Shown one piece after another: positions 8,856 through 17,576 of a stretch of DNA of 64,000 bases (the stretch's first letter is position 1; the number at the start of each line of letters is the position of its first letter). Below the pieces are notes generated by a model. It made no database searches, was not told the DNA's origin, and saw only the letters and a list, made by a program, of their open reading frames with translations. The stretch comes from Polynucleobacter bastaniensis. GTDB lineage: Bacteria; Pseudomonadota; Gammaproteobacteria; Burkholderiales; Burkholderiaceae. The stretch covers positions 434,001 to 498,000 of the forward strand of contig NZ_JACVOU010000002.1 in the NCBI RefSeq assembly GCF_018882205.1. Direction: 5' to 3'. Made by a program: the position numbers and the translations under genes.

Positions 8856-9515
8856 ATGGCAAGAATGAAATTTATTTGTGATACAGAGCGTTGTATTGAA
8901 TGTAACGGTTGCGTCACTGCTTGTAAAAACGATAACGAAGTACCTTGGGGCGTTAACCGTCGCCGTGTAGTTACGGTGAACGACGGGATCATTGGCAAGG
9001 AAAAGTCAATCTCAGTGGCATGTATGCACTGCTCAGATGCACCATGTATGGCTGTTTGTCCGGTCGACTGTTTCTACCGTACGGACGAAGGCGTTGTCTT
9101 ACATGACAAAGATATCTGTATCGGTTGCGGTTACTGCTCATTCGCTTGCCCATTCGGTGCGCCACAGTTCTTGAGCTCAGGCGCTTTTGGTGTCCGTAGC
9201 AAGATGGATAAGTGCACTTTCTGTAGCGGTGGTCCTGAAGCTAATGGAAGCGTTGCGGAATTTGAGAAATACGGTCGCAATCGTTTGGCAGAGGGTAAGT
9301 TGCCTTTGTGCGCAGAGATGTGCTCAACCAAGGCATTGATCGGTGGTGATAGCGAAGTGATCTCCTCTATTTACGCCAAGCGTGTTTCTGTACGCGAAGC
9401 TAATGGTAGGTATCCAAGTAAGGATATCTTCGGTTGGTCTACTGCTTACGGCCCAATGGATTCTCCTGCGCCAAAACCAACGCCTGCTGCCAAAATCCCA
9501 GGAGCTAAATCATGA
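8856..9515 (+). CDS. fdhB: Formate dehydrogenase beta subunit, 4Fe-4S
   Basis: A 219-residue iron-sulfur subunit that passes electrons from the catalytic subunit to the membrane cytochrome. Four cysteine groups are visible: CIECNGC near residue 13, CMHCSDAPC near 56, CIGCGYC near 89, and CTFC with a later CAEMC, which would ligate four 4Fe-4S clusters. There is no own Tat signal, so it is probably exported together with the alpha subunit. A good AGGAG precedes the ATG. The stop overlaps the following lipoprotein gene. Confidence 0.93.
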   Translation: MARMKFICDTERCIECNGCVTACKNDNEVPWGVNRRRVVTVNDGIIGKEKSISVACMHCSDAPCMAVCPVDCFYRTDEGVVLHDKDICIGCGYCSFACPFGAPQFLSSGAFGVRSKMDKCTFCSGGPEANGSVAEFEKYGRNRLAEGKLPLCAEMCSTKALIGGDSEVISSIYAKRVSVREANGRYPSKDIFGWSTAYGPMDSPAPKPTPAAKIPGAKS

Positions 9516-9763
9516 GATTCAATCTGAAAACCATTGGTTTATGTCTCGTTGCAGGCGCCACCTTGGCTGCTTGCTCCGAGCCTCCTGAGATTGCGGCTAA
9601 AGCTGCAAAGCGTCCAGACGTTGCGCCTTACATGGGAGCTGATAACGGCTTCATGACTAAGGGCTGGACTCCAAAGGATGAAAAAAGCTGGACCGAATCG
9701 GTCGATAAGCGTAATCAGAATCAGTCTGAGTATTCACGCTTTAAGTCATCAGTTAAACAATAA
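9512..9763 (+). CDS. Small lipoprotein of the formate dehydrogenase operon
   Basis: An 83-residue protein with a lipoprotein signal ending in the lipobox LAAC (cysteine at about 21). The mature part is polar, with a GWTPKDEKSW segment. The ATG overlaps the stop of the beta subunit (ATGA), and the gamma subunit follows, so it is part of the operon. I do not recognise a domain. It may anchor or stabilise the complex on the outer face of the membrane, but this is only inferred from position. Confidence 0.75.
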   Translation: MRFNLKTIGLCLVAGATLAACSEPPEIAAKAAKRPDVAPYMGADNGFMTKGWTPKDEKSWTESVDKRNQNQSEYSRFKSSVKQ

Positions 9764-9792
9764 ATAAAATGAAAACGTTTAAGGATATTTGT

Positions 9793-10851
9793 ATGAATCG
9801 ATCATTCTCTAGTGTTAGTCGCTCCTGGTTGCTAGCCCTTGGCGTATCGCTCAGTTTGCTTAGCGGTGTATCCATGGCAGAACGTGCCCCAATGCCACCG
9901 CTTCCATCTCCAAGTGGTATTGATTATCCAAAGAACCTTGGCGCTGTTTCTGATGGCACTCAAGCTCAATCCCAGCCTGCGAATTCTGCTCAGGTGGGTG
10001 AGCAGTTCCTTTGGAACTCAGCGAACAGTGATCCTTACAACTTTGTTAGCATCCCCGACAAAGAGGCGAGCGTTTTGATTCAGCGAGCTGGTCAGCAATG
10101 GCGCTTTATCCGTAACGGCGTGATCACTGTTTACGGTGGTTGGTTGCTAGCTCTTGCTTTCTTCGGTATTGCTGCCGTGTTTATCATCAAGGGCCCAATC
10201 AAGTTACATGCCCCGATGTCTGGTCAAAAAATTAAACGGTTTAACGGCTTTGAGCGCTTTACTCACTGGGTAATGGCTTTCAGTTTCATTGGACTAGCTT
10301 TGACTGGTATGTTGATTTTGTGGGGTAAATATTTTGTGATGCCAATGATGGGCGGTGTTGCCTATGGCACCTTCTTGAATATTTGCAAAAATATTCATAA
10401 CTACTCCGGCCCACTCTTTACTTTGAGCGTGGTGATTTTCTTCTTGCTGTTCGCAACTAGAAACATTCCTGGAGAGGGTGATCTCACTTGGATCAAGTCA
10501 TTTGGCGGCATGTTTGGTGGAAAACATCCTCCTGCAGGCTTCTTTAACTTCGGTGAGAAAATCTGGTTCTGGTTTGGTATGACTTTCCTAGGCTTAGTCA
10601 TCTCAGGATCTGGTTTTGTGCTCGACATGATTGTTCCATTCATGGAAGTTCAATACATTCGTGGAACCATGCAGTTGGCGAACATCATCCACAGTACAGC
10701 TTCAATCTTGATGACTACGATGGCTATGGGTCATATCTACATCGGATCGATTGGTATGCAAGGTTCGCTCGATGGTATGAAGAATGGTTACGTAGACGCT
10801 ACCTGGGCTAAAGAACACCATGAAATTTGGTACAACAAGGTTAATAAATAA
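9793..10851 (+). CDS. Formate dehydrogenase gamma subunit, cytochrome b
   Basis: A 352-residue membrane cytochrome b that takes electrons from the beta subunit and reduces quinone. A signal-like segment covers residues 1-29. The first long helix is at about 111-132. Likely haem ligands include His158 (FTHWV), His202 (KNIHNYSG) and histidines in NIIHSTAS and MGHIYIG near the C-terminus. The ATG at 9793 follows AAGGAT; the longer start at 9769 has no ribosome site. The N-terminal extension of about 100 residues before the first helix is typical of the longer gamma subunits in Burkholderiales. Confidence 0.92.
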   Translation: MNRSFSSVSRSWLLALGVSLSLLSGVSMAERAPMPPLPSPSGIDYPKNLGAVSDGTQAQSQPANSAQVGEQFLWNSANSDPYNFVSIPDKEASVLIQRAGQQWRFIRNGVITVYGGWLLALAFFGIAAVFIIKGPIKLHAPMSGQKIKRFNGFERFTHWVMAFSFIGLALTGMLILWGKYFVMPMMGGVAYGTFLNICKNIHNYSGPLFTLSVVIFFLLFATRNIPGEGDLTWIKSFGGMFGGKHPPAGFFNFGEKIWFWFGMTFLGLVISGSGFVLDMIVPFMEVQYIRGTMQLANIIHSTASILMTTMAMGHIYIGSIGMQGSLDGMKNGYVDATWAKEHHEIWYNKVNK

Positions 10852-10860
10852 GGTCAAGCC

Positions 10861-11145
10861 ATGAAAAAACTCATTGCTTTTATGCTCTGTACATTTGCAA
10901 GTGCATCAGTGTTTGCTACTCTGCCGCCACTTACACCAGAAGCCAAAGCAGCTGATGATCTCGCAAAAGCTAAAACAGCTTATGCAGGTCGAGTAGGTGC
11001 TTTTCAGTTATGTCAGGCAATTAATAAGGTGGCTGATCAATACCGTGTTCCTGGTACTCCAGCACCAGCAGCTTGTGTGGCTCCGCCACCATTTGTTGCG
11101 CCGGGTGCACCAACAGCAGCAGCGCCAGCACCAGCAGCAAAGTAA
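10861..11145 (+). CDS. Small secreted Ala/Pro-rich protein, formate dehydrogenase operon
   Basis: A 94-residue protein with a clear signal peptide (cleavage after SVFA, about residue 19). The mature part has two cysteines (AFQLCQAINK and PAACVAPP) and an Ala/Pro-rich low-complexity tail. It starts 10 bp after the gamma subunit gene. No known domain is recognised. It ends exactly where the convergent tupC begins, with no space between the two stop codons. Confidence 0.7.
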   Translation: MKKLIAFMLCTFASASVFATLPPLTPEAKAADDLAKAKTAYAGRVGAFQLCQAINKVADQYRVPGTPAPAACVAPPPFVAPGAPTAAAPAPAAK

Positions 11146-11856
11146 TTAGTCGACTAGCAACTCTTGATGTAAGTAGCGTTTAGCTGCTTGTGTCTGGGGA
11201 TCGGCAAAGAAGGGACCTACGGGTCCCTTTTCTTTAATCTGGCCTTGATCAATGAAGATGATGTACTCAGCGATTCTTTGTACTTGTGCAAGTTGGTGGG
11301 ATGTGAAGATGACGTCAGAGCCTTGAGACTTAAATTGGCGAATGATCTCTTCTACTTGCTCTGTGGTATTTGGGTCTAAATTAGCAGTAGGTTCATCTAG
11401 TAAAACTAAATGAGGCTTTTGCAAAATGACTCTACCCAAGCAAAGCTTTTGTCTTTCACCTGCCGAGAGTTTGTGTGCAGGACTGTTGGCAAGATGACTT
11501 AAGCCGATCTGCTCCATCACCACATCAATAGCCAGAGAATTAATTGAAGAGTCTGAGTCTTTCACCATCGCAATATTAGTTCGTGCTGAGGCTTTGATCA
11601 TTGGCGTATGGTGCAATACCAGAGATGATTTTATTGAGCCACTTGAATGGGTAACAGTACCTGAGTCTGGGTTGATTAGGCCATCAATTAATTTTAGGAA
11701 AGTCGTTTTACCAGCACCATTAGGTCCAATGCAAGCGCAAATACGATCTGCAGGAATGACTGCATGAGGGATGTCTAAGATGATGCGTCCATTACGTTTA
11801 ACAATGACGTCTTTGAACTCGACAAATTGTTTGAATTGTTCGGAATGATTAACCAT
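11146..11856 (-). CDS. tupC: Tungstate-type ABC transporter ATP-binding protein
   Basis: A 236-residue ABC ATPase with Walker A GPNGAGKTT, signature LSAGERQ and Walker B LVLLDEP. Together with the adjacent permease it matches the TupBC tungstate importer type. I placed the start at MVNHSEQFKQ (11856), giving an 8 bp overlap with the permease gene, because the longer reading frame adds residues that are permease-frame shadow. It is convergent with the formate dehydrogenase operon. Molybdate or another oxyanion as substrate cannot be excluded. A binding protein is missing nearby and probably comes from 54.2-55.9 kb. Confidence 0.82.
   Translation of the reverse strand: MVNHSEQFKQFVEFKDVIVKRNGRIILDIPHAVIPADRICACIGPNGAGKTTFLKLIDGLINPDSGTVTHSSGSIKSSLVLHHTPMIKASARTNIAMVKDSDSSINSLAIDVVMEQIGLSHLANSPAHKLSAGERQKLCLGRVILQKPHLVLLDEPTANLDPNTTEQVEEIIRQFKSQGSDVIFTSHQLAQVQRIAEYIIFIDQGQIKEKGPVGPFFADPQTQAAKRYLHQELLVD
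11210..11235 (+). terminator. Intrinsic terminator for the formate dehydrogenase operon inside tupC
   Basis: AAGGGACC, loop TACG and GGTCCCTT form a perfect eight-pair stem followed on the plus strand by TTTCTTT. It lies 65 bp past the last operon stop, within the 3' coding part of convergent tupC. Confidence 0.7.
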
Positions 11857-12544
11857 AGCGACGCTCCGCAATTTGGCGAACTGCAAATGTAAAGAGATTT
11901 GCCAGTAAAACAATGCCCAACAGAACAATGCCTAAGGCAAGCGCTAAGGGGAGATCGCCTTTACTGGTTTCTAGGGCAATTGCTGTTGTCATAGTGCGGG
12001 TAGATTGATCAATATTGCCGCCGACGATCATGACTGCACCGACCTCAGAAATGGCTCTGGCCAGTCCTGCTAAAACTGCAATCGTAAGAGAAAAGCGGCA
12101 GTCCCAAACAAGCCATTTGAGGGCAGAAAGTCTAGGTAGGCGAAGGGCCATAAAGGAATCCCGGTGAATTCTCCAAGAATCCTCCAGGATTTGACGGCTC
12201 AGAGCAGCAATTAAGGGGGTTGTGAGCAGTGTTTGGGCTAGGATCATGCCCTTGGGTGTAAAAAGCCATCCCCACACTCCTAAAGGCCCTGTTCTAGAGA
12301 GCAGTAGATAGACAATGACGCCAATAATCACGGTTGGGACGCCCATGAGGGTATTTAAGATCAGCGTAATGGTTTGCTTGCCCTGGAATTCCTCTGTAGC
12401 TAATAGGGCGCCAATGGGAAGTCCTAGTAAGGTGCCCAGTAATAGAGCGCTCAAACTGACCTGAAGCGAGACCAGCACAATGCCAATAACTCCAGCATCT
12501 AAATGCAAAAGTAATCTGAAAGCATCCTGAAAGGTCATCAACAT
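11849..12544 (-). CDS. tupB: Tungstate-type ABC transporter permease
   Basis: A 231-residue inner membrane permease with about five hydrophobic segments and the EAA-type cytoplasmic loop near residues 165-180 (LAGLARAISEVGAVMIVGGN), typical of TupB and related oxyanion importers. It is followed by the overlapping ATPase gene. The start may be the ATG at 12544 or the ATG at 12538; neither has a strong ribosome site. With its ATPase it needs a periplasmic binding protein, none of which is encoded beside it. Confidence 0.85.
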   Translation of the reverse strand: MLMTFQDAFRLLLHLDAGVIGIVLVSLQVSLSALLLGTLLGLPIGALLATEEFQGKQTITLILNTLMGVPTVIIGVIVYLLLSRTGPLGVWGWLFTPKGMILAQTLLTTPLIAALSRQILEDSWRIHRDSFMALRLPRLSALKWLVWDCRFSLTIAVLAGLARAISEVGAVMIVGGNIDQSTRTMTTAIALETSKGDLPLALALGIVLLGIVLLANLFTFAVRQIAERRYG

Positions 12545-12546
12545 GG

Positions 12547-12559
12547 GCTAGATTCTAGC
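12547..12559. promoter_or_regulatory. Palindrome between tupB and the BFD-like gene
   Basis: GCTAGA-T-TCTAGC is a perfect odd palindrome two bases upstream of the tupB start in the short divergent interval. It could be an operator for tupBC; it does not resemble the dyad at 55973. Confidence 0.3.
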
Positions 12560-12610
12560 AAGGGGATGGCAAAATGGCATGAATGCACACAATTTCTCTT
12601 TTTTGCACTC

Positions 12611-12811
12611 ATGGCTGAAGTCATTTGCCTCTGTAATGAGGTCCTCGATGTTGATCTTCGCGAATATCTCGATGGGCATCCGATCGATTCGATTGAAGAT
12701 TTGCGCGAGCAGGCCTCTATTTGTAATAAGTGCATGCAGTGCCAAGAATTAGTTGAGGGTGAAATCTATTTGGCGCGGGTGCGACGACAGCGCGCTGCAG
12801 GACAGTTTTGA
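12611..12811 (+). CDS. BFD-like (2Fe-2S)-binding protein
   Basis: A 66-residue protein starting MAEVICLCNEV. Cys6 and Cys8, then Cys38 and Cys41 (CNKCMQC), follow the C-x-C ... C-x2-C spacing of bacterioferritin-associated ferredoxins, which bind a 2Fe-2S cluster and help release iron from bacterioferritin. The ATG at 12611 gives the family-like length; an in-frame ATG at 12566 would add 15 residues without homology. No ribosome site is clear. The stop overlaps the next gene (TGATG). No bacterioferritin gene is in the window. Confidence 0.65.
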   Translation: MAEVICLCNEVLDVDLREYLDGHPIDSIEDLREQASICNKCMQCQELVEGEIYLARVRRQRAAGQF

Positions 12812-13563
12812 TGACGCTAGTGCAATTCGGTCGCTTTAGTGTCATGACCATGAATGTCCACAAAGGACTATCGCCTCTACATAGAAAATCTACGATTTAT
12901 GAGTTGCGTCAAAAAATGCGCAGCCATCATCCAGACCTGCTATTTCTACAAGAGCTTCAGCAAGAACATCGTGGGCGGATCAGGAGATTTGGCCAGTGGC
13001 CGCTAACAGAGCTTACCTATTTTTTATCCGAAGACTTTTGGCATGATTGGCACTACGGTAAGAATGTTGAGTATCCAGACGGTCATCATGGCAACGCTAT
13101 TCTCTCAAAGAGACCATTGCACAAGGGTGAAAACTATGACATCTCGGCCTATCGATTCGAGAGGCGGGGTTTGCTTCATAGCGTTACTCAGCTAGAAGGC
13201 AATGAAACGCCGATCCATTGTTTTTGTGTGCATCTGGCTTTATTTGAAAGAGGGCGAGAGCGTCAATTAGATGAAATTATTCGTTACATTGATTCGCTTG
13301 CAGAGGGTGGCCCAACTATTGTGGCGGGTGACTTTAACGATTGGCGCAATCGCGTGAGTGCCCCGATGCGCGCCGCTGGTTTTCAAGAGGTTTTTGAGGT
13401 GCTGACAGGTGCTCCTGCAAAAACCTTTCCCAGTGTGAAGCCTATGCTTCCCATGGACCGAATTTATGTACGAGGCTTAAAGATTCATTCAGCAGCAGTT
13501 TTGCATGAATGGCTAAAGCTCTCTGATCACTTGGGTATTACTGCTGAACTGGAAATCATATGA
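12811..13563 (+). CDS. Endonuclease/exonuclease/phosphatase family protein
   Basis: About 250 residues of the DNase I-like EEP superfamily. Visible metal and catalytic motifs are MTMNVHKG, FLQELQ (catalytic Glu), GNAILSKRPL, the VHLALF segment, GDFNDW (Asp/Asn pair) and the terminal SDHLGI (His). The superfamily hydrolyses phosphodiesters in nucleic acids, lipids or nucleotides; the substrate here is not known. The gene lies directly upstream of and overlaps cardiolipin synthase (ATGA), an arrangement common in betaproteobacteria, which hints at a membrane lipid or envelope role. Confidence 0.85.
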   Translation: MTLVQFGRFSVMTMNVHKGLSPLHRKSTIYELRQKMRSHHPDLLFLQELQQEHRGRIRRFGQWPLTELTYFLSEDFWHDWHYGKNVEYPDGHHGNAILSKRPLHKGENYDISAYRFERRGLLHSVTQLEGNETPIHCFCVHLALFERGRERQLDEIIRYIDSLAEGGPTIVAGDFNDWRNRVSAPMRAAGFQEVFEVLTGAPAKTFPSVKPMLPMDRIYVRGLKIHSAAVLHEWLKLSDHLGITAELEII

Positions 13564-15035
13564 GCATATTAAATTTTCTACTGGGCTCTATTTTTGGGTT
13601 CTCTTTAATATGGGTTCCCATAATCCATGCGGTTATTGTGATTCTGTTTGGATTTAGATTAATTTCCGTGAGAAGACCAGTCGGTGTTGCGATTGCATGG
13701 TTTTTGATTGTTGTCTTATTTCCAATTCTAGGTATCAGTCTCTACATCTTGATTGGAGAACGCCCTGTAGGTCGCAAGCTCACGAGAAAAATTATTCGGA
13801 TGGATAAAGAATACGCAGCTATCACGGCAGAGATGCGTCAGCACTATCAAGCCGATAAGTTGCAACTCCCAATCGAGGGTAGGGCTCTTAGCGTATTAGC
13901 AGAATCAAAAAATGGATCCCCTGTGATTGCTGGTAACAAGATCGAGTTATTTACGAGCTCACTAGAAATTCTGCAGGATTTCATTAACGAAATTAATCAG
14001 GCAAAAAAATCACTGCATTTAGAGTTTTATATATGGGCATTGGGTGGCGATGCTGATCGAGTGGGCGAGGCCTTAATTGCAGCGGCTAAACGTGGCGTGG
14101 TTTGTAAGGTGTTACTGGATTCATTAGGAAGCAAAGACTGGTTTAAATCCAGCTGGCCTAATCGTTTTAGAAATGCCGGCATTCAAGTGACTGAGGCGTT
14201 ACCAATTCAAATTGGTCGCTTTCAATTTCGTCGTGCTGACCTCAGGTTACATCGAAAAATATTTGTGATTGATAACACTGTCGTTTGGACTGGCAGTATG
14301 AATATGGTCGATCCGCGCACTTTTAAGCAAGACTCTGGTGTGGGTGAGTGGGTAGATGCTATGGTCAGAATTGAAGGCCCGGTTGCATCTCAGTTCGAGT
14401 TGACATTCTCTTTTGACTGGAGTGTTGATAATCCCAAGATCACCCATTTCAATGATGTGGTACCAACTCCTAGTCCGAACGAGGGACAAGTGCTTGCCCA
14501 GGAGTTTTCTTCTGGACCGGTGTATCGCGACGATATCTTGTACCAGGTGCTACTCTCCGCCATCATAGATGCACGCAAAGAGCTCATCATTACTACACCT
14601 TACTTTGGTCCGGATGATGGCTTGATTCAGGCGCTGATGGCAGCGGCTGGCCGTGGCGTGAAGGTAACTTTAATTGTTCCTAAATTGAACGATTCAGCGC
14701 TAGTCGCCTGGAGTAGCCATAGCTTTTATGCTGACCTGATGGATGCGGGTGTCAATATCGCTGAATTTCATGGTGGTTTATTGCATACCAAGAGTTTGCT
14801 CATAGATAAGCAAGTATCAATTTTTGGATCCGTGAATTTTGATCAACGTAGCTTGCGTCTTAATTTTGAGATCAGCTTAATCGTCTACAACGATGCGTTT
14901 TGCGCCAAACTCGAGACCTTGATTGAGTCCTACTTAGCCCAATCTGATTTAGTTGATCCAATAAGTTGGGCTAAGCGACCACGTTGGCGTGTTTTGTTAG
15001 AGAACGCGGCACACTTAGCTTCACCTCTACTTTAA
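13560..15035 (+). CDS. cls: Cardiolipin synthase
   Basis: A 491-residue phospholipase D superfamily enzyme joining two phosphatidylglycerols into cardiolipin at the inner membrane. Two N-terminal helices (about residues 5-65) anchor it. The two HKD motifs are LHRKIFVIDN with GSMN, near residue 230, and LHTKSLLIDK with GSVNFDQRS, near residue 405. The length and order are those of bacterial ClsA. It overlaps the preceding gene by four bases. It is convergent with the CoA-transferase gene with almost no gap. Confidence 0.92.
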   Translation: MSILNFLLGSIFGFSLIWVPIIHAVIVILFGFRLISVRRPVGVAIAWFLIVVLFPILGISLYILIGERPVGRKLTRKIIRMDKEYAAITAEMRQHYQADKLQLPIEGRALSVLAESKNGSPVIAGNKIELFTSSLEILQDFINEINQAKKSLHLEFYIWALGGDADRVGEALIAAAKRGVVCKVLLDSLGSKDWFKSSWPNRFRNAGIQVTEALPIQIGRFQFRRADLRLHRKIFVIDNTVVWTGSMNMVDPRTFKQDSGVGEWVDAMVRIEGPVASQFELTFSFDWSVDNPKITHFNDVVPTPSPNEGQVLAQEFSSGPVYRDDILYQVLLSAIIDARKELIITTPYFGPDDGLIQALMAAAGRGVKVTLIVPKLNDSALVAWSSHSFYADLMDAGVNIAEFHGGLLHTKSLLIDKQVSIFGSVNFDQRSLRLNFEISLIVYNDAFCAKLETLIESYLAQSDLVDPISWAKRPRWRVLLENAAHLASPLL

Positions 15036-16216
15036 ATCGCTCCTTGGCTACGCATTAACTCAATTTCGCTTACGGCAATATCAAGCTCAGATAGGATTGC
15101 TTCCGTATGCTGCCCAACAGCAGGAATATCATCCATGCGGTATTCGAAGCTGTTATTGCTACCAGGCGGCAGCATTGCTGTAATGGGACCTACGGGTGAT
15201 CCAACTTGTACCCAGCGCTCGCGTGCTTTGAGTTGATCATGATTCCACAAACCCTGCATGTCATTGAGTCGGGCATTGGCGATTTGAGCTTGATCCAGCT
15301 TTGCTATGACCTGCTCGGTAGTGAGTTTACTAAAACACGCATCAATAATGGAAAGTAATTCATCGCGCTTTTCATTGCGTTTGAAGTTTTTATCAAAGCG
15401 CTCATCTTTGGCCAGTGCTTGATTCTCAAGCACCACCTCACAGAATAAAACCCACTCACGATCATTTTGCAAGCCCAGCATGATGGTGCCGCCATCGCCA
15501 GCCTTAAATGGCCCATAGGGATAGATCGTTGCATGGGATGCACCATTACGAGGAGGGGGCGTTTCACCTTCATAGGCATAGTAGAGGGGGTAGCTCATCC
15601 ATTCGCCTAAAGACTCGAGCATCGAAACATCGATCGTAGATCCCTTGCCAGTCTTACCCCGTTGCAAGAGTGCCGCCAGTACATTGGTATACGCATACAT
15701 GCCTGCAGCAATATCGGCAATGGAGTTACCTGATTTGCTAGGGGTATCTGGAGTGCCGGTAACGGATAAGAACCCAGCCTCACTCTGAATCAACAGGTCA
15801 TAAGCTTTTTTATCGCGATAAGGGCCATTGTTTCCGTAACCTGAGATGTCGCACAAAATCAAACCAGGATTGTCTTTTTGTAAGAGCTCTGCAGTCAATC
15901 CCATCCGTGCCGCTGCACCAGGTGCTAAATTCTGTACTAGGACATCAGCCGTTTTGAGTAGCATCTTCAGTGCCGCTAACGCAGATTCTTGCTTGAGATC
16001 TAAGGTCAGGCTTTCTTTGGAACGATTGACCCAAGTGAAGTGAGAGGACATACCATTGACACGCTCATCATAGGCGCGGGCAAAGTCCCCGGCACCGGGT
16101 CTCTCCACCTTGATAACGCGCGCACCTAAGTCGGCTAATTGGCGCGTGCAAAAAGGAGCTGCAATAGCATGCTCTAGGGAAATCACGGTGATGCCATCCA
16201 AAGGACGAATACTCAT
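15032..16216 (-). CDS. CaiB/BaiF family CoA-transferase
   Basis: A 394-residue family III CoA-transferase, moving CoA between carboxylic acids. The family opening (PLDGITVISLEHAIAAPFCT) and the nucleotide-binding VIKVERPGAGDFAR are clear, and Asp140 in the KKAYDLLIQSEAG segment fits the catalytic aspartate. I start at MSIRPLDG (16216); the longer frame overlaps the upstream gene with unrelated residues. It lies 46 bp downstream of an acyl-CoA dehydrogenase gene on the same strand, so the two probably activate and desaturate one organic acid. The substrate is unknown. Confidence 0.88.
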   Translation of the reverse strand: MSIRPLDGITVISLEHAIAAPFCTRQLADLGARVIKVERPGAGDFARAYDERVNGMSSHFTWVNRSKESLTLDLKQESALAALKMLLKTADVLVQNLAPGAAARMGLTAELLQKDNPGLILCDISGYGNNGPYRDKKAYDLLIQSEAGFLSVTGTPDTPSKSGNSIADIAAGMYAYTNVLAALLQRGKTGKGSTIDVSMLESLGEWMSYPLYYAYEGETPPPRNGASHATIYPYGPFKAGDGGTIMLGLQNDREWVLFCEVVLENQALAKDERFDKNFKRNEKRDELLSIIDACFSKLTTEQVIAKLDQAQIANARLNDMQGLWNHDQLKARERWVQVGSPVGPITAMLPPGSNNSFEYRMDDIPAVGQHTEAILSELDIAVSEIELMRSQGAI

Positions 16217-16262
16217 GTCATTACTTATCTGAAAAACTGCATCAATCAAAAGATCTACAACA

Positions 16263-17432
16263 TCAAAAGGAGCGTGGCAGACCCAAAATATGCTCTGCAA
16301 CGTAGGAGTAGATCAAGTTCGTGGAAATGGGCGCAACTTGATAGAGACGGGTCTCGCGGAACTTACGTTCGACATCATATTCATTAGCAAAACCAAAGCC
16401 ACCATGCGTTTGTAGACAAACGTTTGCCGCCTCCCAAGAGGCTTTTGCAGCTAAGTACTTTGCCATGTTGGACTCTGCACCACAAGCTTGATTGTTGTCA
16501 AATAGTTCGCATGCTTTAAAACGCATTAGATTAGCCGCCTCAGTCTCAATAAAAGCATCGGCAATCGGAAACTGAATACCTTGGTTCTTGCCAATGGGGC
16601 GATCAAACACCACGCGGTCATTGGCATAACGACGTGCTTTATCCACAAACCAATAGGCATCACCGATACACTCGGCTGCAATGAGAACACGCTCGGCATT
16701 GAGTCCATCTAAGATGTACTTAAAGCCTTTACCTTCTTCGCCAATGAGATTCTCAGCGGGGATCTCTAAGTTATCAAAGAAGACTTCATTGGTTTCATGA
16801 TTAACCATATTGGCAATCGGCTGAATCGCCATGCCATTGCCAATAGCGTCTTTGAGGTTGACGATAAAGATCGACATGCCCTCTGATTTTTTCTTCACAT
16901 CTGCCAGGGGGGTGGTGCGCGCTAGCAGAATCATCAAATCAGAATGCTGAATACGAGAGATCCATACCTTCTGACCATTCACAATGTACTTATCACCTTG
17001 TTTGACGGCAGTAGTTTTGAGTTTGGTGGTGTCGGTGCCCGTAGTGGGTTCAGTCACCGCCATACTTTGGAGGCGTAATTCACCGGTAGCGATTTTGGGG
17101 AGATAGAGTTTCTTCTGTAGGTCAGAGCCATGACGCAGCAAGGTGCCCATGTTGTACATCTGGCCATGACAAGAGCCGGCATTGCCACCGGAAAAATTAA
17201 TCTCTTCCATGATGACTGAGGCCTCAGCTAAACCCAAACCAGAGCCACCGTATTCCTCAGGAATTAATGCTGCTAACCAGCCTGCTTTGGCCATAGCATC
17301 AACAAACGCTTCGGGATAGTCGCGTTCGTGATCTACCTTTTGCCAGTAAGCAGAATCAAAGCTGCCACAGAGGTCGCGCAAAGCTTCACGCATGTCTTGA
17401 TATTGATCTGGCTTAGGGATGGGGTGATTCAT
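16263..17432 (-). CDS. Acyl-CoA dehydrogenase
   Basis: A 389-residue FAD enzyme of the acyl-CoA dehydrogenase family, introducing a 2,3 double bond in an acyl-CoA. The helical N-terminal domain, the central FAD segment (MAVTEPTTGTDTTKLKTTA, near 120-140) and the C-terminal LQTHGGFGFANEYDVERKFR segment are in order. It heads a two-gene unit with the CaiB-type CoA-transferase. The substrate is not evident; short or branched acids are possible. The next plus-strand gene is divergent, leaving a 144 bp promoter interval. Confidence 0.9.
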   Translation of the reverse strand: MNHPIPKPDQYQDMREALRDLCGSFDSAYWQKVDHERDYPEAFVDAMAKAGWLAALIPEEYGGSGLGLAEASVIMEEINFSGGNAGSCHGQMYNMGTLLRHGSDLQKKLYLPKIATGELRLQSMAVTEPTTGTDTTKLKTTAVKQGDKYIVNGQKVWISRIQHSDLMILLARTTPLADVKKKSEGMSIFIVNLKDAIGNGMAIQPIANMVNHETNEVFFDNLEIPAENLIGEEGKGFKYILDGLNAERVLIAAECIGDAYWFVDKARRYANDRVVFDRPIGKNQGIQFPIADAFIETEAANLMRFKACELFDNNQACGAESNMAKYLAAKASWEAANVCLQTHGGFGFANEYDVERKFRETRLYQVAPISTNLIYSYVAEHILGLPRSF

Positions 17433-17576
17433 AGATTAATGAGTGAGTTAATGGAGCAATTAATGTTCAAGACCTATAGTTTAAGCAAGATTTCAGAATA
17501 GCGGGCGGTCGAGGATGGGGCATACTGAGCTTATGATTCAGCCCTTTAATGTCCGCTTATCCGGAGTCATTGCTTA

